Assembly: GCA_001599975.1 (NCBI GenBank)
Contig: BCIO01000002.1
Coordinates: 1,674,001 to 1,738,000 of the forward strand
DNA length: 64,000 nucleotides
Direction: 5' to 3'
From: Cystobasidiopsis lactophilus
Taxonomy: Eukaryota > Basidiomycota > Agaricostilbomycetes > Agaricostilbales > Chionosphaeraceae
Made by a program: the position numbers and the translations under genes. Under the pieces are notes generated by a model, which saw nothing but the letters and a program-made list of their open reading frames with translations, did not search any database and was not told the origin of the DNA. Positions 20,554-32,571 of the stretch are shown here, piece after piece. How positions within the stretch are numbered: the stretch's first letter is position 1; each line of letters begins with the position of its first letter.

Positions 20554-22188
20554 ATGAGCCAGCAAGAGCAGCCGAAAGACCCGACGGTGCTCTACGAGAC
20601 GCGCAGCTTCCGCGAGCTGCACCTTCTGCTGCTTTCGTTCGCCTGCTTGATCTGCCTCGGCTTGCCCTTTTGGTGGCAAACGACGACCACCGAGCGCCTT
20701 TCGTTGCCTTCTCAAGATGTAGAGCAATGGGTGCGCAAGCTGGTCAGTCGCCCATCGCTCAGAGGGCGGACCAAGCCGAGCTGACTTGCTGAAACCGGAA
20801 AGCCATGCCCGATCCAGTTCGACTGGCAGCTCGCAGGGTCGCGTTCGGATTCACTAGAACCAGCGCATCAATGTGTTTCTGTCTCAGAAACGTCGGAGGC
20901 CATTGGAACTGGCGCTTCTGGAAGCCCGGTTCAGCTTCTCGACCACTCCACGCTGCAGGTAGCAAGCCCTGGAGGCGGGCCCGACCAGATTTCGTCGGAA
21001 AGCAGACATATTTTAGGCCAGCTGTTGTCGCTCGACATGCAAGACCCTTCCAAAGTGATGAAATACGCCCCGGCCTACAACCTCATCTTCAGTCTTTTCT
21101 ACCAAAACGCCTCACAGGAAGCCGGCTTCAACCACGTTGATCTGAAGCCCTACATTGCCTGTGAGCCTTGTTCTCTCACTTTCAGTCCGGGCCGACCGCT
21201 TTAAAACAACCTTGAAGCGCACATCTTGCCGCTCGTCGACGACTTGAATGGCATCTACAGCTTCAATATTCAAACCCAAGCTCAATACTATGCGCCACTC
21301 ACAGTTGAGGTCCAAGCGGTGGAAGAGGGCAGTGTTGTCCAGGAGGAGGACCTGAAGGCTTTTGTGAATTCGGCGGAGTGGAATCTAGGTAGGCATCGAG
21401 AGTCAATCCGCAGCAGTCCTCTGAATCATATGCACAGCTACTACGGACAGCAAGCTTCCTACATTGCACTTTATCACTTTCGTACCGAGCGCGGATCTGC
21501 GGCCGTTGCGGTCCATCAAATACGGTTAGCATGATTTTCTCCCACTCTTGCCCGCTAAAGTCTCATAGGAGCAAGCAGGCATCCTTCAAGATGAACTAGC
21601 ATTCACAATTCCTCAATGGGGCGGCGTCTATGTGGCGAACGACCCGTCCTCGTCACTGCTTCCCTCCTTCAGGACGTTCAGACACCAGCTCGAAGTTCTG
21701 ATCGGACTTTCACACCCTCCCGCCGCGGCGAAACTTGATCCAAAGGATGGGTTGCGCTGGCAGCGGTCAAAGTTGGTCAAGCAGCGCACCATGGAGGCAG
21801 CCGTCGATGCTGTCGAGACGCTATCCGCCATCATTCAAATGACCCGGCAGATTGCGAACATGCGAGTCAACCAAGAGGTTCAGGCTGCCGTACGAGAGTC
21901 TCTTGATGCGCTGCGCGAGGTCTGCCATGCTCTATATCGCTACGAGTGTCGAACCTGAATGCTGAGCCTTGAGCACAGATGACTCACTCGACCATGGAAG
22001 CCCAGCTGAGATGGGCTGCCGAGGCGTCCCGACAAGCCTCAAAGGCGTTCTTCCACCCTTCCATGCTCGGCCTTCTGTACTTCCCCCAGGAGCACAAGTA
22101 CGCCGTTTACACCCCGCTCTTCGGACCCATGGCCGTCCCCCTCGTCTCGACTGCCATCAGGGAACTCATACGGCTCAGAAAGACTTAG
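20554..22188 (+). CDS. GPI17: GPI transamidase subunit Gpi17/PIG-S
   Basis: Subunit of the ER GPI transamidase, which attaches GPI anchors to proteins. It has a typical N-terminal anchor (LLLLSFACLICLGLPFWW), then luminal sequence with KYAPAYNLIFSLFYQNAS, HILPLVDDLNGIYSFNIQ, and the conserved FTIPQWGGVYVAND segment, and a C-terminal hydrophobic segment ending MLGLLYFPQEHKYAVY-TPLFGP. Five exons: the first intron begins at 20743 and ends at 20802, the others near 21170-21218, 21389-21437, 21525-21580 and 21949-22007; each keeps the PIG-S pattern in frame. In the fourth intron two neighbouring acceptors both work, so a residue or so may vary. Length, about 450 residues, is a little short of the usual 500-odd. 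Confidence 0.93.
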
Positions 22189-22429
22189 AAGGAGGCTGGC
22201 TAGAAGAGCGCGACTTTAGAAGATAGCATCGCGCTTTGTGGGTCTGCCGGAGCGAGCATCTGTGGCTCACGGAGCTTACAGATCTGCGGTAGCGCGCCTT
22301 GCCAGGACGGCTTGACAACCTGTTGAACATCCTAGCCTCACTTGTAAACCCACTTGTATAACTCTGCAACCTCATCCAAAAGGTTTCCAGCCGCGTCTCT
22401 CGTCCTTTGTTCCGCACACACCAGTCGCG
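22189..22429. other. Intergenic between tandem genes
   Basis: 241 bp between GPI17 and DPB4 on the same strand; probably 3' end of the first and promoter of the second. Nothing else seen. Confidence 0.5.
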
Positions 22430-23344
22430 ATGCCGCCCAAAGGAAAGAAGGGCAAGGCGGCCGCTGCCGCTGCTGCAGAGCAACCTCCAGAAGAGGACGA
22501 CTCTAACCTGGTGGGCATTCAAGACTTGGAGATGCCCAAGTCAACAGGTAAAGCCCGACCATTTTGCCTCGGGGTTGGAAGTAGCTCAAAGCCCGGCCGC
22601 CCAGTTATCAAGGTCGCCAAGTCAGAGGTAGCCGCCGGTCCTTTCCAAGCGGACAAGCAGAAGCTGAGCCCTTCGCGTTCGAGCGCAGCTTCCAGAGACC
22701 GCAAAGCTTGCCAAAGAGATTGCGCCCGCGTTGGTCCGGGCGACGACCGTCTTCATCAGCTACCTGGCAGCCATGTATGCCCTTAGTCTGGTCTTATATC
22801 TCGTGGTGCACATTGATCGAGCAACCCGCACAGATCCCACGATGTCGCGAACGAGCGGTCTCACAAGACCATCACCGCCCAACACGTCCTCGAGGCTACG
22901 CGCTTGTTGGAGTGGGAGGACGGCGAGCAAGTGCAAAAGCTCCTGAGAGATGAACTCAAAGGTGCGCCTTGCTCTTGGGCTCAGGCATTGTGCTTTTCGG
23001 AAGCTCAAGAGAGCAACTGGTCCACCACAGCGTTCAAGACCGCCCAACTCGCCAAGAAGGCCGCCAATTCCAAAGCAAAGGCCGCAGCTAAAGCATCCGG
23101 AGGCAAATTGCCCACTGAAGCGATGGACGAGGATGAAGATGCCAACGGCACCACGCAGATTGTCAACGACGACGACGAAGCGGAGGACAGCTACGGCGAA
23201 CTCGATGAGGACACTGTAGGGGACATCGAGGAGGACGTTGTGGAAAGCGACCTCGAGGAAGAAGAGCCGGAAGAGCCCGATGTGGAAGACACCGGGCTCC
23301 TCGACGACGACGCTCACACCAAGGGTGGCACGGACGACCTCTAG
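22430..23344 (+). CDS. DPB4: DNA polymerase epsilon subunit Dpb4/POLE3 (histone fold)
   Basis: Histone-fold subunit of DNA polymerase epsilon, also part of CHRAC-type remodellers. From MPPKGKKGKAAAAAA the five exons join to give the fold: IQDLEMPKST-VIKVAKSE, LPETAKLAKEIAPALVRATT, VFISYLAA-ISHDVANERSH, KTITAQHVLEATRLLEWED. These match POLE3 helices alpha1 to alpha3. The tail is Ala/Lys-rich, then strongly acidic (EDVVESDLEEEEPEEPDVED), as in Dpb4. An intron at about 22970-23031 removes a non-family stretch before AFKTAQLAKKAANSK. The stop at 23344 is 43 bp from the antisense stop of IRC5. Confidence 0.92.
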
Positions 23345-23387
23345 CCAGGTGCCTGATACATTGAAAACCATTGCACTGGCAATAGAT

Positions 23388-26300
23388 TCACTCCCTGACA
23401 GTGAGAATCTGCGCAAGGACCTCGTTCTCCTCCTCCCCATCGTCATCCGCATCCGCAGCCGACTCGAAAACTTCAAAGCCGGCCTCCTGAGATTCTTTCC
23501 ACCCTTTGCTCCTCGACATGGCCTCGTCCTGCGTGGTAGTTTTAACCTTGCTTCATGTTTGGGAAAATCGCCGAGCAAACGCACGCTGCGGTCCAGCAAC
23601 TTGTCGAGCTGTGCTTGGCTGATGATCTCGTCGTGCTTGTTGACCAGCGTGATCTTTTCGCTTTCTTGCGACAACAACACTTCGGCGAGCTTCGCCATCG
23701 AGTTGGCTTCTTTGCGGTGGCTCGCCTTCTTGCCCAGCACGTCCGAGACCTCGGTGCCCGCCATCTTGAACGCGCCTTCGCCAATGACCAGTGCTTCCAG
23801 CTTGCGCTTCGCGCCCGCTCGAGCCAAAATTTGGTTCTCGATCGTGTTGGCGGTGATCAGGCGGAAGACGAGGACCGGCTTGGTTTGGCCGATCCGGTGA
23901 GCTCGGTCCTGCGCCTGCAGATCCTGCTGAGGGTTCCAGTCCGAATCGAAGAGGATGACGGTATCGGCAGCAACGAGGTTGATGCCGACACCACCCGCCC
24001 GAGTGCTGAGTAGGAACAGATGGGGCGCGTCGGGCCCAGTCTTCTCGTTGAAATCTTTCATCTGCTGGCGACGGTCGGTTTGCTTCGTGGTACCGTCGAT
24101 GCGGCACACTGTCCATCCCTTGTACTCCTGCGCCCAATCCTGAATGACGTCCAGCATCGAGGTGAACTGCGAGAACAGCAGGACTTTGTGGCCGCCACTG
24201 AAGAGCTCGGTGAGCAGGCGGTTCAGCATCAGCATCTTGCCCGACGCGTTGATCAAATTCTCGTTGACAAGCTGGGCTCCTGTTCGCTGGTCGACTGGCC
24301 AATCAAAAAGCCAAGGCTGCGAAACTGTCTGAACCAGCTGTCTTTTGATTTTCGGCAGCAAGATTTAACCCACATGATTGCACACCTTCCTCAGCTGCAT
24401 GACCAAGTTCTGCAACTTTAGACCGTTGACAGATTTCTCTGGGAGCACAACTTCAAAAACGGCACCGAAATGAGAAGCGAAATGAGAAGCTTACTGGCCA
24501 GTCTCTGCTGGAGGGCCCGGCCTCGCTCCTGCATCGACATCTCTTCCACGTCAGTGTCGTTCGGTGTCCTTCCGTTGTCCACGTCGTCAAAGAATTGATC
24601 ATCCGATTTCTCCTCGTACGACAGACGGGCTCGCTTGCGCTTGCGGCCGCGAGTGGACGAGCTGACGGTCGATTCGTTGTCCGTGGTGGGCGTCGACGCG
24701 ACAGTTTCGCTTCTGACTGAAACTGGAGTTCCGGCCCGGCTGGAAGCGTTGCTATCGCCGGTTTTGCGGTCAATCAAGAACGAGCGGATGTTGCGACTAA
24801 TGACAGCGTCGTAGAGCTCTTTCTGTTCGGGTGTCAGAGGAGCATAGAGCAAGTACCTGTTTCAAAGTCAGAAAAGACATCCGATTGCGGTTCACCGCAA
24901 GTACGCACTCTTTCTTGGGTGGCAAACTCTGCTCCACATCCTTCTTCATTCGACGCAGTAAGAAAGGCTTCAAGATCGCGTGCAGCTTGGTCACTATCTG
25001 GTTGCTTTCTTCTTGAGAAATGATGCGATCTTGGCCGCCCTCTGCTGATAGGTCGGAAAAGTCAAACCTGGGCAAAGCGCATCAGCCGGGCGCGTTCGAT
25101 GAAAGCATCCGCCTCACCATTGCTGGAAGCTGTCTGTTAGCGCGAGATCTGGTCAGCCAACCAACAAAAATGGTAAAAGACTGAACTCGGACTCACCGAG
25201 GTCGTCAAAGATGTCGGGGAGAGTGAAGTTCAGCAAGGACCACAGTTCTGCCAGATTGTTGTGCAAAGGCGTGCCGGTCAGTAGCAGTCGGTTGGCGGAC
25301 GAGTACTGCTTTAGTTCGCGGACCAGCTTGCAATTGAGGTTCTTGAGGCGGTGCGACTCATCGACCACGATGTATTTGAACTGATCCCAGAGTCCCTATA
25401 AGATCAATACGGGGAGCGGAGAAAGGACAAGCTTACATCGATCTTCCCAAGATACGCTTTATCGTTCATGACCAGTTCGTAGCTCGTCACGATCACAGGG
25501 AAGTCAGGCCCGCTAGGGCTGGTAGCGGCTTTCGGCTTTTGCTTGCCCGTCTTGGCCTTGGTGGTACCGGTGCCCATGCCCAAGTGCTCAGAGCGCATCT
25601 CGGCTCGCTCTACAGGTGTGCCGTGGTATAGGATGACCGGAATGTCGGGCGTGAAGCGTTCAAACTCGTTGACCCAGTTTGCCAGCGTAGACAGCGGGCA
25701 GACGATCAGGAAGGGCCCATGTACACCGTGCTCTCGAAGGTGAGCCAAGAAGGCAATCGTTTGAATGGTCTTGCCCAAGCCCATCTCATCAGCAAGAATC
25801 TGGGGGCACCCAATGCAATGCGTCAGCGGGATGTAAACATCGGCGGAGCAATGGAGAGACGGGAACGCACTCCGGAAAGACCGTTGGAGTACAAAGACAG
25901 AAGCCATTCAACACCCTCCAGTTGGTACGATTTGAGCGTGGCGCCGGTGACCAGCTTGCTCTGACGGGCTTGATTCGATGGGCCAGGCGCGTCGATCTGG
26001 CCTTCAGTGCTCTGCTGAGCCGCCTTTTCGATCCCTTCCTCGTCGATGACATCTCCTATAGCCTCTTGGTCTGCCTTGCGCTTCTTTGAGGCCGCCTGGG
26101 CACTCGCAGCGGCAGATCGACTCTTGTTGGTGGCGGCTGGCTTCGATGCTGCCTTCTGCGCCTTCTTGTCTGCTCTCTCTTGCTGCTGCCGCCTCTCTTC
26201 CCGCTCTCTGGACATCTTGTCGCCTGTAGAACGCGATAGGATCCCCGGCTTGTTATTACCGCGCCCTAAAACTTCATGAAAATGCGCGTCTTGTGGCTCA

Positions 26301-26408
26301 CTGAGGATTTGGGAGTATATCCCGCTTTGCGACAGCAGGAACTGCAGCTTAGCCCGCTTGTCTTTGAGCTCTGTCATACTGCGCGACAAAAGGTGGCAGA
26401 GACGATGG
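23388..26408 (-). CDS. IRC5: Snf2-family remodelling ATPase Irc5/LSH
   Basis: DNA-dependent translocase of the Lsh/HELLS/Irc5 group, linked to cohesin loading and DNA damage tolerance in yeast and to chromatin silencing elsewhere. All helicase motifs are visible: [18 protein letters not shown] (I), [10 protein letters not shown] (II, DESH), [11 protein letters not shown] (III), then [32 protein letters not shown] (V) and [12 protein letters not shown] (VI). A charged insert between the lobes ([16 protein letters not shown] then acidic residues) fits the family. The C-terminal exon after a 56-bp intron reads [20 protein letters not shown] and ends LAQILTVRE at 23388. The 5' end is unresolved: reading back from [20 protein letters not shown] the frame is open to an acceptor near 26409, and any earlier exon would lie in the 26409-26760 region. 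Near the start is an ambiguous base. Confidence 0.9.
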
Positions 26409-26762
26409 CTGGAGAGGGAGAAAGAAACTTGATGCGCGTCGATGAGTNCCCCGATGAGTCACGCCCGCCGCGATTTGCCACCATACCTTGAGGCCCTGCA
26501 ATTGGCGTTCTAAAAAGCACGGGAAATGAAGCCAAGCGCTCCCAGAAACGCGTCGATTTGAGGCATTGGGAAAACTCGGGTCGCCTTCCAAGGACGAAAG
26601 TCTGCTTCGATTGGCATTTCTAGCCTCTACGACTCTTCGAAAAGCCCTCATACATGCTTTTGAAATCTGAAACAGGCGCGAAAGTAGCTGAGATTCACCA
26701 TCTCCTAAAAGCCGCTCACGCACGACGCACTCACAGCCTGGACCGGGACGACCGCTCGCACA
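26409..26762. other. Intergenic or 5' region of IRC5 with one N
   Basis: About 350 bp between IRC5 and SEC6, likely holding their divergent promoters and perhaps an IRC5 5' exon (a donor-like GTATGG sits near 26491). The single N at 26448 is flanked by the repeated octamer CGATGAGT (26440-26447 and 26452-26459), suggesting an unresolved read. Confidence 0.5.
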
Positions 26763-29129
26763 ATGGCGGCACACGCCGTGGCTGCTTTGGCCGACTCCTT
26801 GAGGACGTCTGAAGATTTGGCCAAGCTGCCCAGCTTGCGGCGCAAGATTCGCTCAGAACTCGTCTCCCTCGAAACCAAGCTGCGGCAGTCTTCCAAGGAG
26901 AGCTTGACCTCGACGCGCTCTGGGCTCTCAGCTCTTATGGACTCGCGCGTTTCAGTGCAAGAGATCAGGGAGCAGCTGGTCAACGTGGAGCGGCTTAACG
27001 ACGACCAGCGGACCCACGTCGAGGGCTTCGAGAAAGTCAGCGAGGTGTCGAAGATCCACAAGAACTTTGTCGATACTCTGGCCATGGTCAGCAACCTACA
27101 AGACATGTACGCCAAGATAGAGGCTATCCGCCAGCTCATCGACGAGGAACGAGCGAACCCGTGGGGCTCCCAAGCCAACCTGCTCGCAATCCACTACCGC
27201 CTTACGCAGCTCGAGGCCTTCCGCAACGAAACCATGCACCAAGCCAAAAAGACAGCCGATTCGTCGGCCATCGAGACCTTGGACTCGTACTTTGCTCCGC
27301 TCGCTGGCCTCCTCACGGCGTTCGAAGAGCACTACCTCAGCCTGGCCGAAAACCTGGTAGACCTAGCCAAGAAGGGGCAAGCTGACGTAGCAGTCAAGAT
27401 TGCCAAGATTGCAGAGGTGGAGGGATCCCGAGACGAGAAGGCCATTGCGATTCGATTGGTCAAGAAGAAGGGCGCCGAGGTGGCTTCCAAATTCAAGTCA
27501 CTACAGGCAGACGCGGTGAGCCGTCCTCTTTGTCATATACAAATTCGAACGCCGTCTCATTGCTTGTTTCAACACAGCGCGTAATCAAGCACTACCGGGC
27601 AAAAGTGGTCGACGCCATCAGGCAGTCCGCGCGCAAACGCATGGGCGCCCAGCGGGACAAGTATGACTCGATGTTCGAGTTCATCGAGAACTTCGACTTC
27701 TTCTACAAAGAGCTTGTTCTGGTCGAAGACCAACTGCCAGCCAGATTCCCGCCGGACTGGAAGATCTACAACATTTATGTCAAAGCCTACCATATGGCGA
27801 TATACGACTTCCTCAAGACCTACGTTAGCTCGGACGAAGCTGACGCTGCCTCCCTGCTGCGACTGGCCCAGTTCAGCAAAGAGTACACGACTACGATGAC
27901 CCAAGAGCTGGAGATCTCGCCCGACCTATTGGAACCGCCGCTGTTGGATGGCAAGCAGCAAGAGCTCATTGAAGACTACCTCAAGTTGATAATCAAGAAG
28001 ATGGATGAGTGGATAGCGAACCTGCAGCGGACGGAGCAGGGCGACTTTGTGGCGAGGGAGAACCCACCAGAGGAGGATGCGGACGGCATGTATGGCATGC
28101 AAGGCGCGATCATTCTGTTCCAGAGTCAGTTATCTTCCGCTTCCGGGGCCAGCTCGAGGCTGACGTAGATGCGCAGTGATCAACTCACAATGTGACCTGG
28201 CCGCCGAGTCCAACCAAGGCCTCATCTTGGCGCGGGTGGTGGAGGAGTCCAACCGGGTCATGCGGCAACTTCAAGGGTCTTGGATTGCTTTGGTGGATCA
28301 GGAGGTGAAGAAGCAGATGACGTCCACCAACCCGGAAGAACTGCCGCCCGGCCTGGTCGAGTACATCATGGCCGTGGCGAACGACCAGGTCAAATCGGCC
28401 AACTTCGTCGAGACCTTGCTGACACGGCTAGAAACCTTGGTGTCTGACAAGTACCGCGTCATCATCACGGACCGGCTCAACGACGCCATGGACGGCTTCC
28501 TCGACGTGGCGAAGAAGTGCATTCAAGTGCTCATCCAAATTGTCTTCAACGACCTCAAACCCGCCACCAAGATCCTCTTCACCACCAGTTGGTACATCGA
28601 CGACCCGGTGGTGCAGATTGTCGAGACTTTTCAAGACTACATCCGCGACTTCTCCCAGCATATCAACCCGTCTTTGTTCGACCTTTTGGTGGACGATCTC
28701 ATCGACACCTTCCTCATCACTTACCTCACGGCGATGCGAAAGTGCTCTAAGCTCAAGATCCCGGCAGCTGGCTCCCGGCTCAAAGAGGACATCCGCAAAG
28801 CCTTCACGTTCTTCCTCCAAGTCAAACCGTCACGGCAAGAGCTGGAGTCCCACTTTGACGTCCTTGATGCGCTGCACAAGATTGTGACGTCCTCGAAGAC
28901 CATGTTCTTTTTGGACTACTGGCCTTTCGCCAAGAAGTATGGGCCGAACCTGCCTTTCATCGAGGCCTTACTCAAAGCCAGAGAGGACTTGGACAAGAAG
29001 GCGGTCAACGAGATGCTGGAGGGGATCCGCAAGAAGGTGCAGGACGACGATCTGCCCGAGCCGTCGTCGAACATCTTCAAGCGCCTGCCGGAGGAGCGAA
29101 CGGGGATAGCAGGCTATTTACCGATTTGA
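26763..29129 (+). CDS. SEC6: Exocyst subunit Sec6
   Basis: Subunit of the exocyst, the octamer that tethers secretory vesicles to the plasma membrane. Three exons (26763-27515, 27577-28124, 28177-29129) encode about 750 residues, the usual length. The N-terminus is a helical, coiled-coil-rich segment (AKLPSLRRKIRSELVSLETK), the middle reads KYDSMFEFIENFDFFYKEL and FPPDWKIYNIYVKAYHMAI, and the C-terminal alpha-helical rods contain FNDLKPATKILFTTSWYIDD and PSLFDLLVDDLIDTFLITYL, signatures of Sec6. The second splice gives FQMINSQCDLAAES in phase. Convergent with STT3, 175 bp apart. Only two introns, fewer than its neighbours. Confidence 0.95.
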
Positions 29130-29304
29130 TGCACTTCACGCGCTCCTATCCTACTCAATGTCATCGCAATGGGGGCCAGTGCGCGGCTTTTCTCAGAACA
29201 CATCGACATCGCAACGGCTAAGCTCTCCTCCTCAAAGGCCGAGGTAGGATTGCGGCAACGAGCTCTCGCATGTCGTATCAATTTTGGGTATCTGGCAGCC
29301 CGTT

Positions 29305-32300
29305 TTACGTCGTGATCGTCTTCCGCCGGGGAAGTTTGCCACCGCTTTGCTTCGACGGTCGCTTCTTGCGCTTGCCCTCCAAAAATGAGTTGGCCGCTGG
29401 GTGAGAACGCCCTAGGATGTCCGGCTTCTTTACTTGATAGATCCGCACGATCCAATTCTCCGACGTGAAGGCCTCGTCTGAACGGTGCAACGGTAGTTAG
29501 TCCAGCCCGTCAAGAACTATTCGTGCGCACCTAGAGTGTCGAGCGTTGGCCCTACCGCTGGCATTCGCTGGTTACGGACGCGGTCCATAGCATTCTGACC
29601 GCCGTAAAGCTCGGCGAAACGATAGTAGCTGAACAAGTGTCAGAGTAGACATAAGGGCGTGCGAGACCTTTTCAACTGCGCACCTCATTTTGTACATCAA
29701 CGAATTACGCATCGTGGGTGTAGCATTGTCGTCAACTCGATATTCGCCTCGGTTGAAGAAACTTCCTTCGTTGACTTCGTCAGGCCAGATGCCCTCTGAA
29801 ATGCGGATCATCCTAAACGCAAGAAAGGCACCCCTCAATCAATTTGCTTCGCAAGGCGGGCACCAAAAAGAGTAACTCACCAGAGGAACTTGTTGATGTC
29901 GTCTCCGCTAAATCCGATTAGACCGCCAAAAACGATGAGCACATAGTCGACGTCGTGGGCTCTCAGAATTGGGTAGGACACCTCTTCTCTCGACGCCATG
30001 GCTTTGCCGACTGTTGCAATGCTGAGATTAGGAGAGTCAGCCAGCTTCATCAACGACCACCAAACGTGGCTTACTGCGTGTTGTTCCATGTGGCGTTGTC
30101 GACTAAGGTCGCGCGGTCGGCAAACCCTGCCAGTTGGTACCCATAGTCCCACCATGACATGACTTTGGCATCCTTTTCGGTATTCTGGCGAATCCAGTAG
30201 TAAGCCTCTCTGAAATCGTCGATGATGTTCTGCTCGCCGTTGGCACCCCGCGAGGCGAGCACGACGGAAGGGCTGGAGTAGGCAGTCGAGGTGACCCATG
30301 TGCAATGGAGGCAGAAAAAGACGAGGAAGTAGGTGAGCAGAGACACGACAGAGATGCGCGTGTCCAAGCCGAAGATGCCGGTGGAAGGCGGCGGGACGGA
30401 CGTAGCCAGTGCGGCTGCTTTGCCCTTTTTGGTCGCTGGCGGAGCCGCTGGAGGAGAGTCTTGCACCGAAGGAGTAACGGAGCGCTTGCCGCGCGACTTG
30501 GCCTTGGACGGAGGGCTGGCAACAGCCGAGGAAGATGCGGCTTCTTCAACCAGAGCGGGCTCTTGGAGGTCGTCGTCGGTGATGACGACCACAGCCGCCG
30601 GAAGGTGTGGGTCCACGTACGTGGTGAACAGCCGGGAGACGACGACAGCCGCCGAGACACAAACGACGGGCGTCAAAGTGAGCATGAGGCGGACCATGAC
30701 GCCGGCAAAGTAACTGCCAACCAGTGCGTACACAATGACGAAGACGTGTTCGTCTCTCAGCTGTCGAAAGCACAAGTAAACGCCGGCCGGGAAAAGGTAG
30801 ATGAGGATTTGAAGGTCGAAGAAAAATGACGGCCAGGCTGTTGGCTGGTGCTCGGACACCGATGCAATGATCTGAAGAAAACGATTTGCTCTTAATATCT
30901 ATGCGAGTCTCTCGGCCATTCGGAAGCCCAAGACGGATACGCACGGGAATGTGAATCTCTGCAAGGCGAGCACCGAAAGCAAAGTCATTTGTCTGTCTTT
31001 CGAGCAAGGTCCTGGGAGGATCTGCTTACTCGCGTATCCTGTGTCCCACAACGAATAAAAGCGACCGGTCCAAGGGGCGATGTAGCCCTTTTGAGTGAGC
31101 ACAACCAAGGCCAGGCCACCGAGCACCGTTCCAAGTGCAACGAAGACGACAAGCACCTTCTGGAAGGCCTGTTTGCCAAGATGGGAGCTGACGAGCTGTC
31201 CAAAGGCGACAAGCTGAAGCAACCCAAACACCCCCAAGGCGGCCATGTGCTCCGAATTGCGGATCGGCTGGAAGCCGACAAAAGGGACCGACATGGCCGC
31301 CAATGTGCCGATGGTGTAGTAGGTCGAATAAGCAACATAGAGCTTGGTGGTGAAACGACCCATGAGCAAGAGCACGAAGACATGCAAAGGCAGCATGTTG
31401 GTGATGAAGGCGTAGCCACCTAGTATTGCCGTCAGCTACCGGCTTAAGGTTTGAGATAAAACGAACCCCAAGCGCCGACCATGTAGAAGTAGAAGAGCGC
31501 AGTCAAGGTGCCGTATAGGGCCGAGCCGAGTTTCATAGCTTTGAGCCAAAGGTAGAATGTGAAGACCAGAATGAAGATGGCAATGGCTTCGTTGTCATAA
31601 GAGCCAGCGACGGAACGCGAGATGTAACCTGTTTAAAGGCATCAGCGTGCAAGCCAGAACTTGCACCACGCAGAAAGAGCAAGAACCTGGTGCAATGCCG
31701 ATGAACAGTGCGGCCCACAACCCCGCGGCGTTGGCTCCTTTGCCGTTCTCGTCCGCCCCGACTTCTCTGGCCAAGAGAAAAGTTGAAGCTGCTGTAAGGC
31801 CACTGAAGCCGGGCGCAAGCATCACGCAAATTTCGCGGATGTCGACCGGGATGTTGAGCGAGTGCAGGAGCGAGAAAATCGCGGCAGAGGTGAGCATGAG
31901 GCCAGGGTAGAGCGTGCCGCCTGACACACGTCCAAGAGGATACCATGCAGTCGGGTCGAACCAGTTCCAAAAGGCGTACACGCCTTTCTCCGTCAACACC
32001 TTGGTCGCTCTAAAATTGAACCTGATGCCAGCGATGAAACCTTGAGACCTTGGGCTGAGGTCGGAGAGACGAGCTCTTACCATGGATCAAACTCGTGAAT
32101 GATGCTTTCGAATCGCTGCGGGGCTTTGCATTGAGCACGCTGGCCTCGAAACAGACTGCAGTGAAGGCCGCGCCAGGACTCACGATTCTGGGGACGTGGG
32201 ACGCCCGATGCCTCAGCAACGGGCCTCAGAAGTGGAAACAATGGAATCAGACCCACACTGCAAAGAGGCGAGAGGAAACGGCGGCGATGCCAATGGACAA

Positions 32301-32393
32301 GAGAATGGCCAGCTTCAAGCCGGTCAGCACACGGCTGCGCGCTTTCTCCGTCAAGCCTGCTCCCGGCCAGCTGTACGCTACAGCTGCGGCCAT
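29305..32393 (-). CDS. STT3: Oligosaccharyltransferase catalytic subunit Stt3
   Basis: Multi-pass ER membrane protein that transfers the lipid-linked glycan to Asn in N-X-S/T sequons. From ATG 32393 ([14 protein letters not shown]) a first membrane helix leads, across a roughly 150-200 bp intron, into [19 protein letters not shown], with the acidic first-loop motif. Further on come [20 protein letters not shown] and many hydrophobic segments. The catalytic luminal motif [11 protein letters not shown] is near 30140, and the C-terminus ends with a basic tail ([19 protein letters not shown]). Many introns; I placed the principal exons but not every boundary. A Lys/Ala/Pro-rich loop near 30400-30540 ([20 protein letters not shown]) separates two membrane groups and is longer than in yeast Stt3. 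Confidence 0.94.
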
Positions 32394-32571
32394 CCTTGAG
32401 TGTGCGCTCTTGTGCTCGTGAGAGTCGAGGGACAACCAATTGCCAGCCTGGACAAAGACGGCTCGGCTAAACTTCCAAGCCCTGCTCTGAATTGAAGTGC
32501 TCTCACCCAGCTTCCGCCACCCAAGGTCTCCGGCGACTCTTTGATTAGCAGCTCGTCTTCTTTTCAAAAGC

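Noticed and set aside
26435-26465. Hammerhead-like CGATGAGT core near the N
   Set aside because: The octamer repeat recalls a ribozyme core but I find no matching stems on either side.
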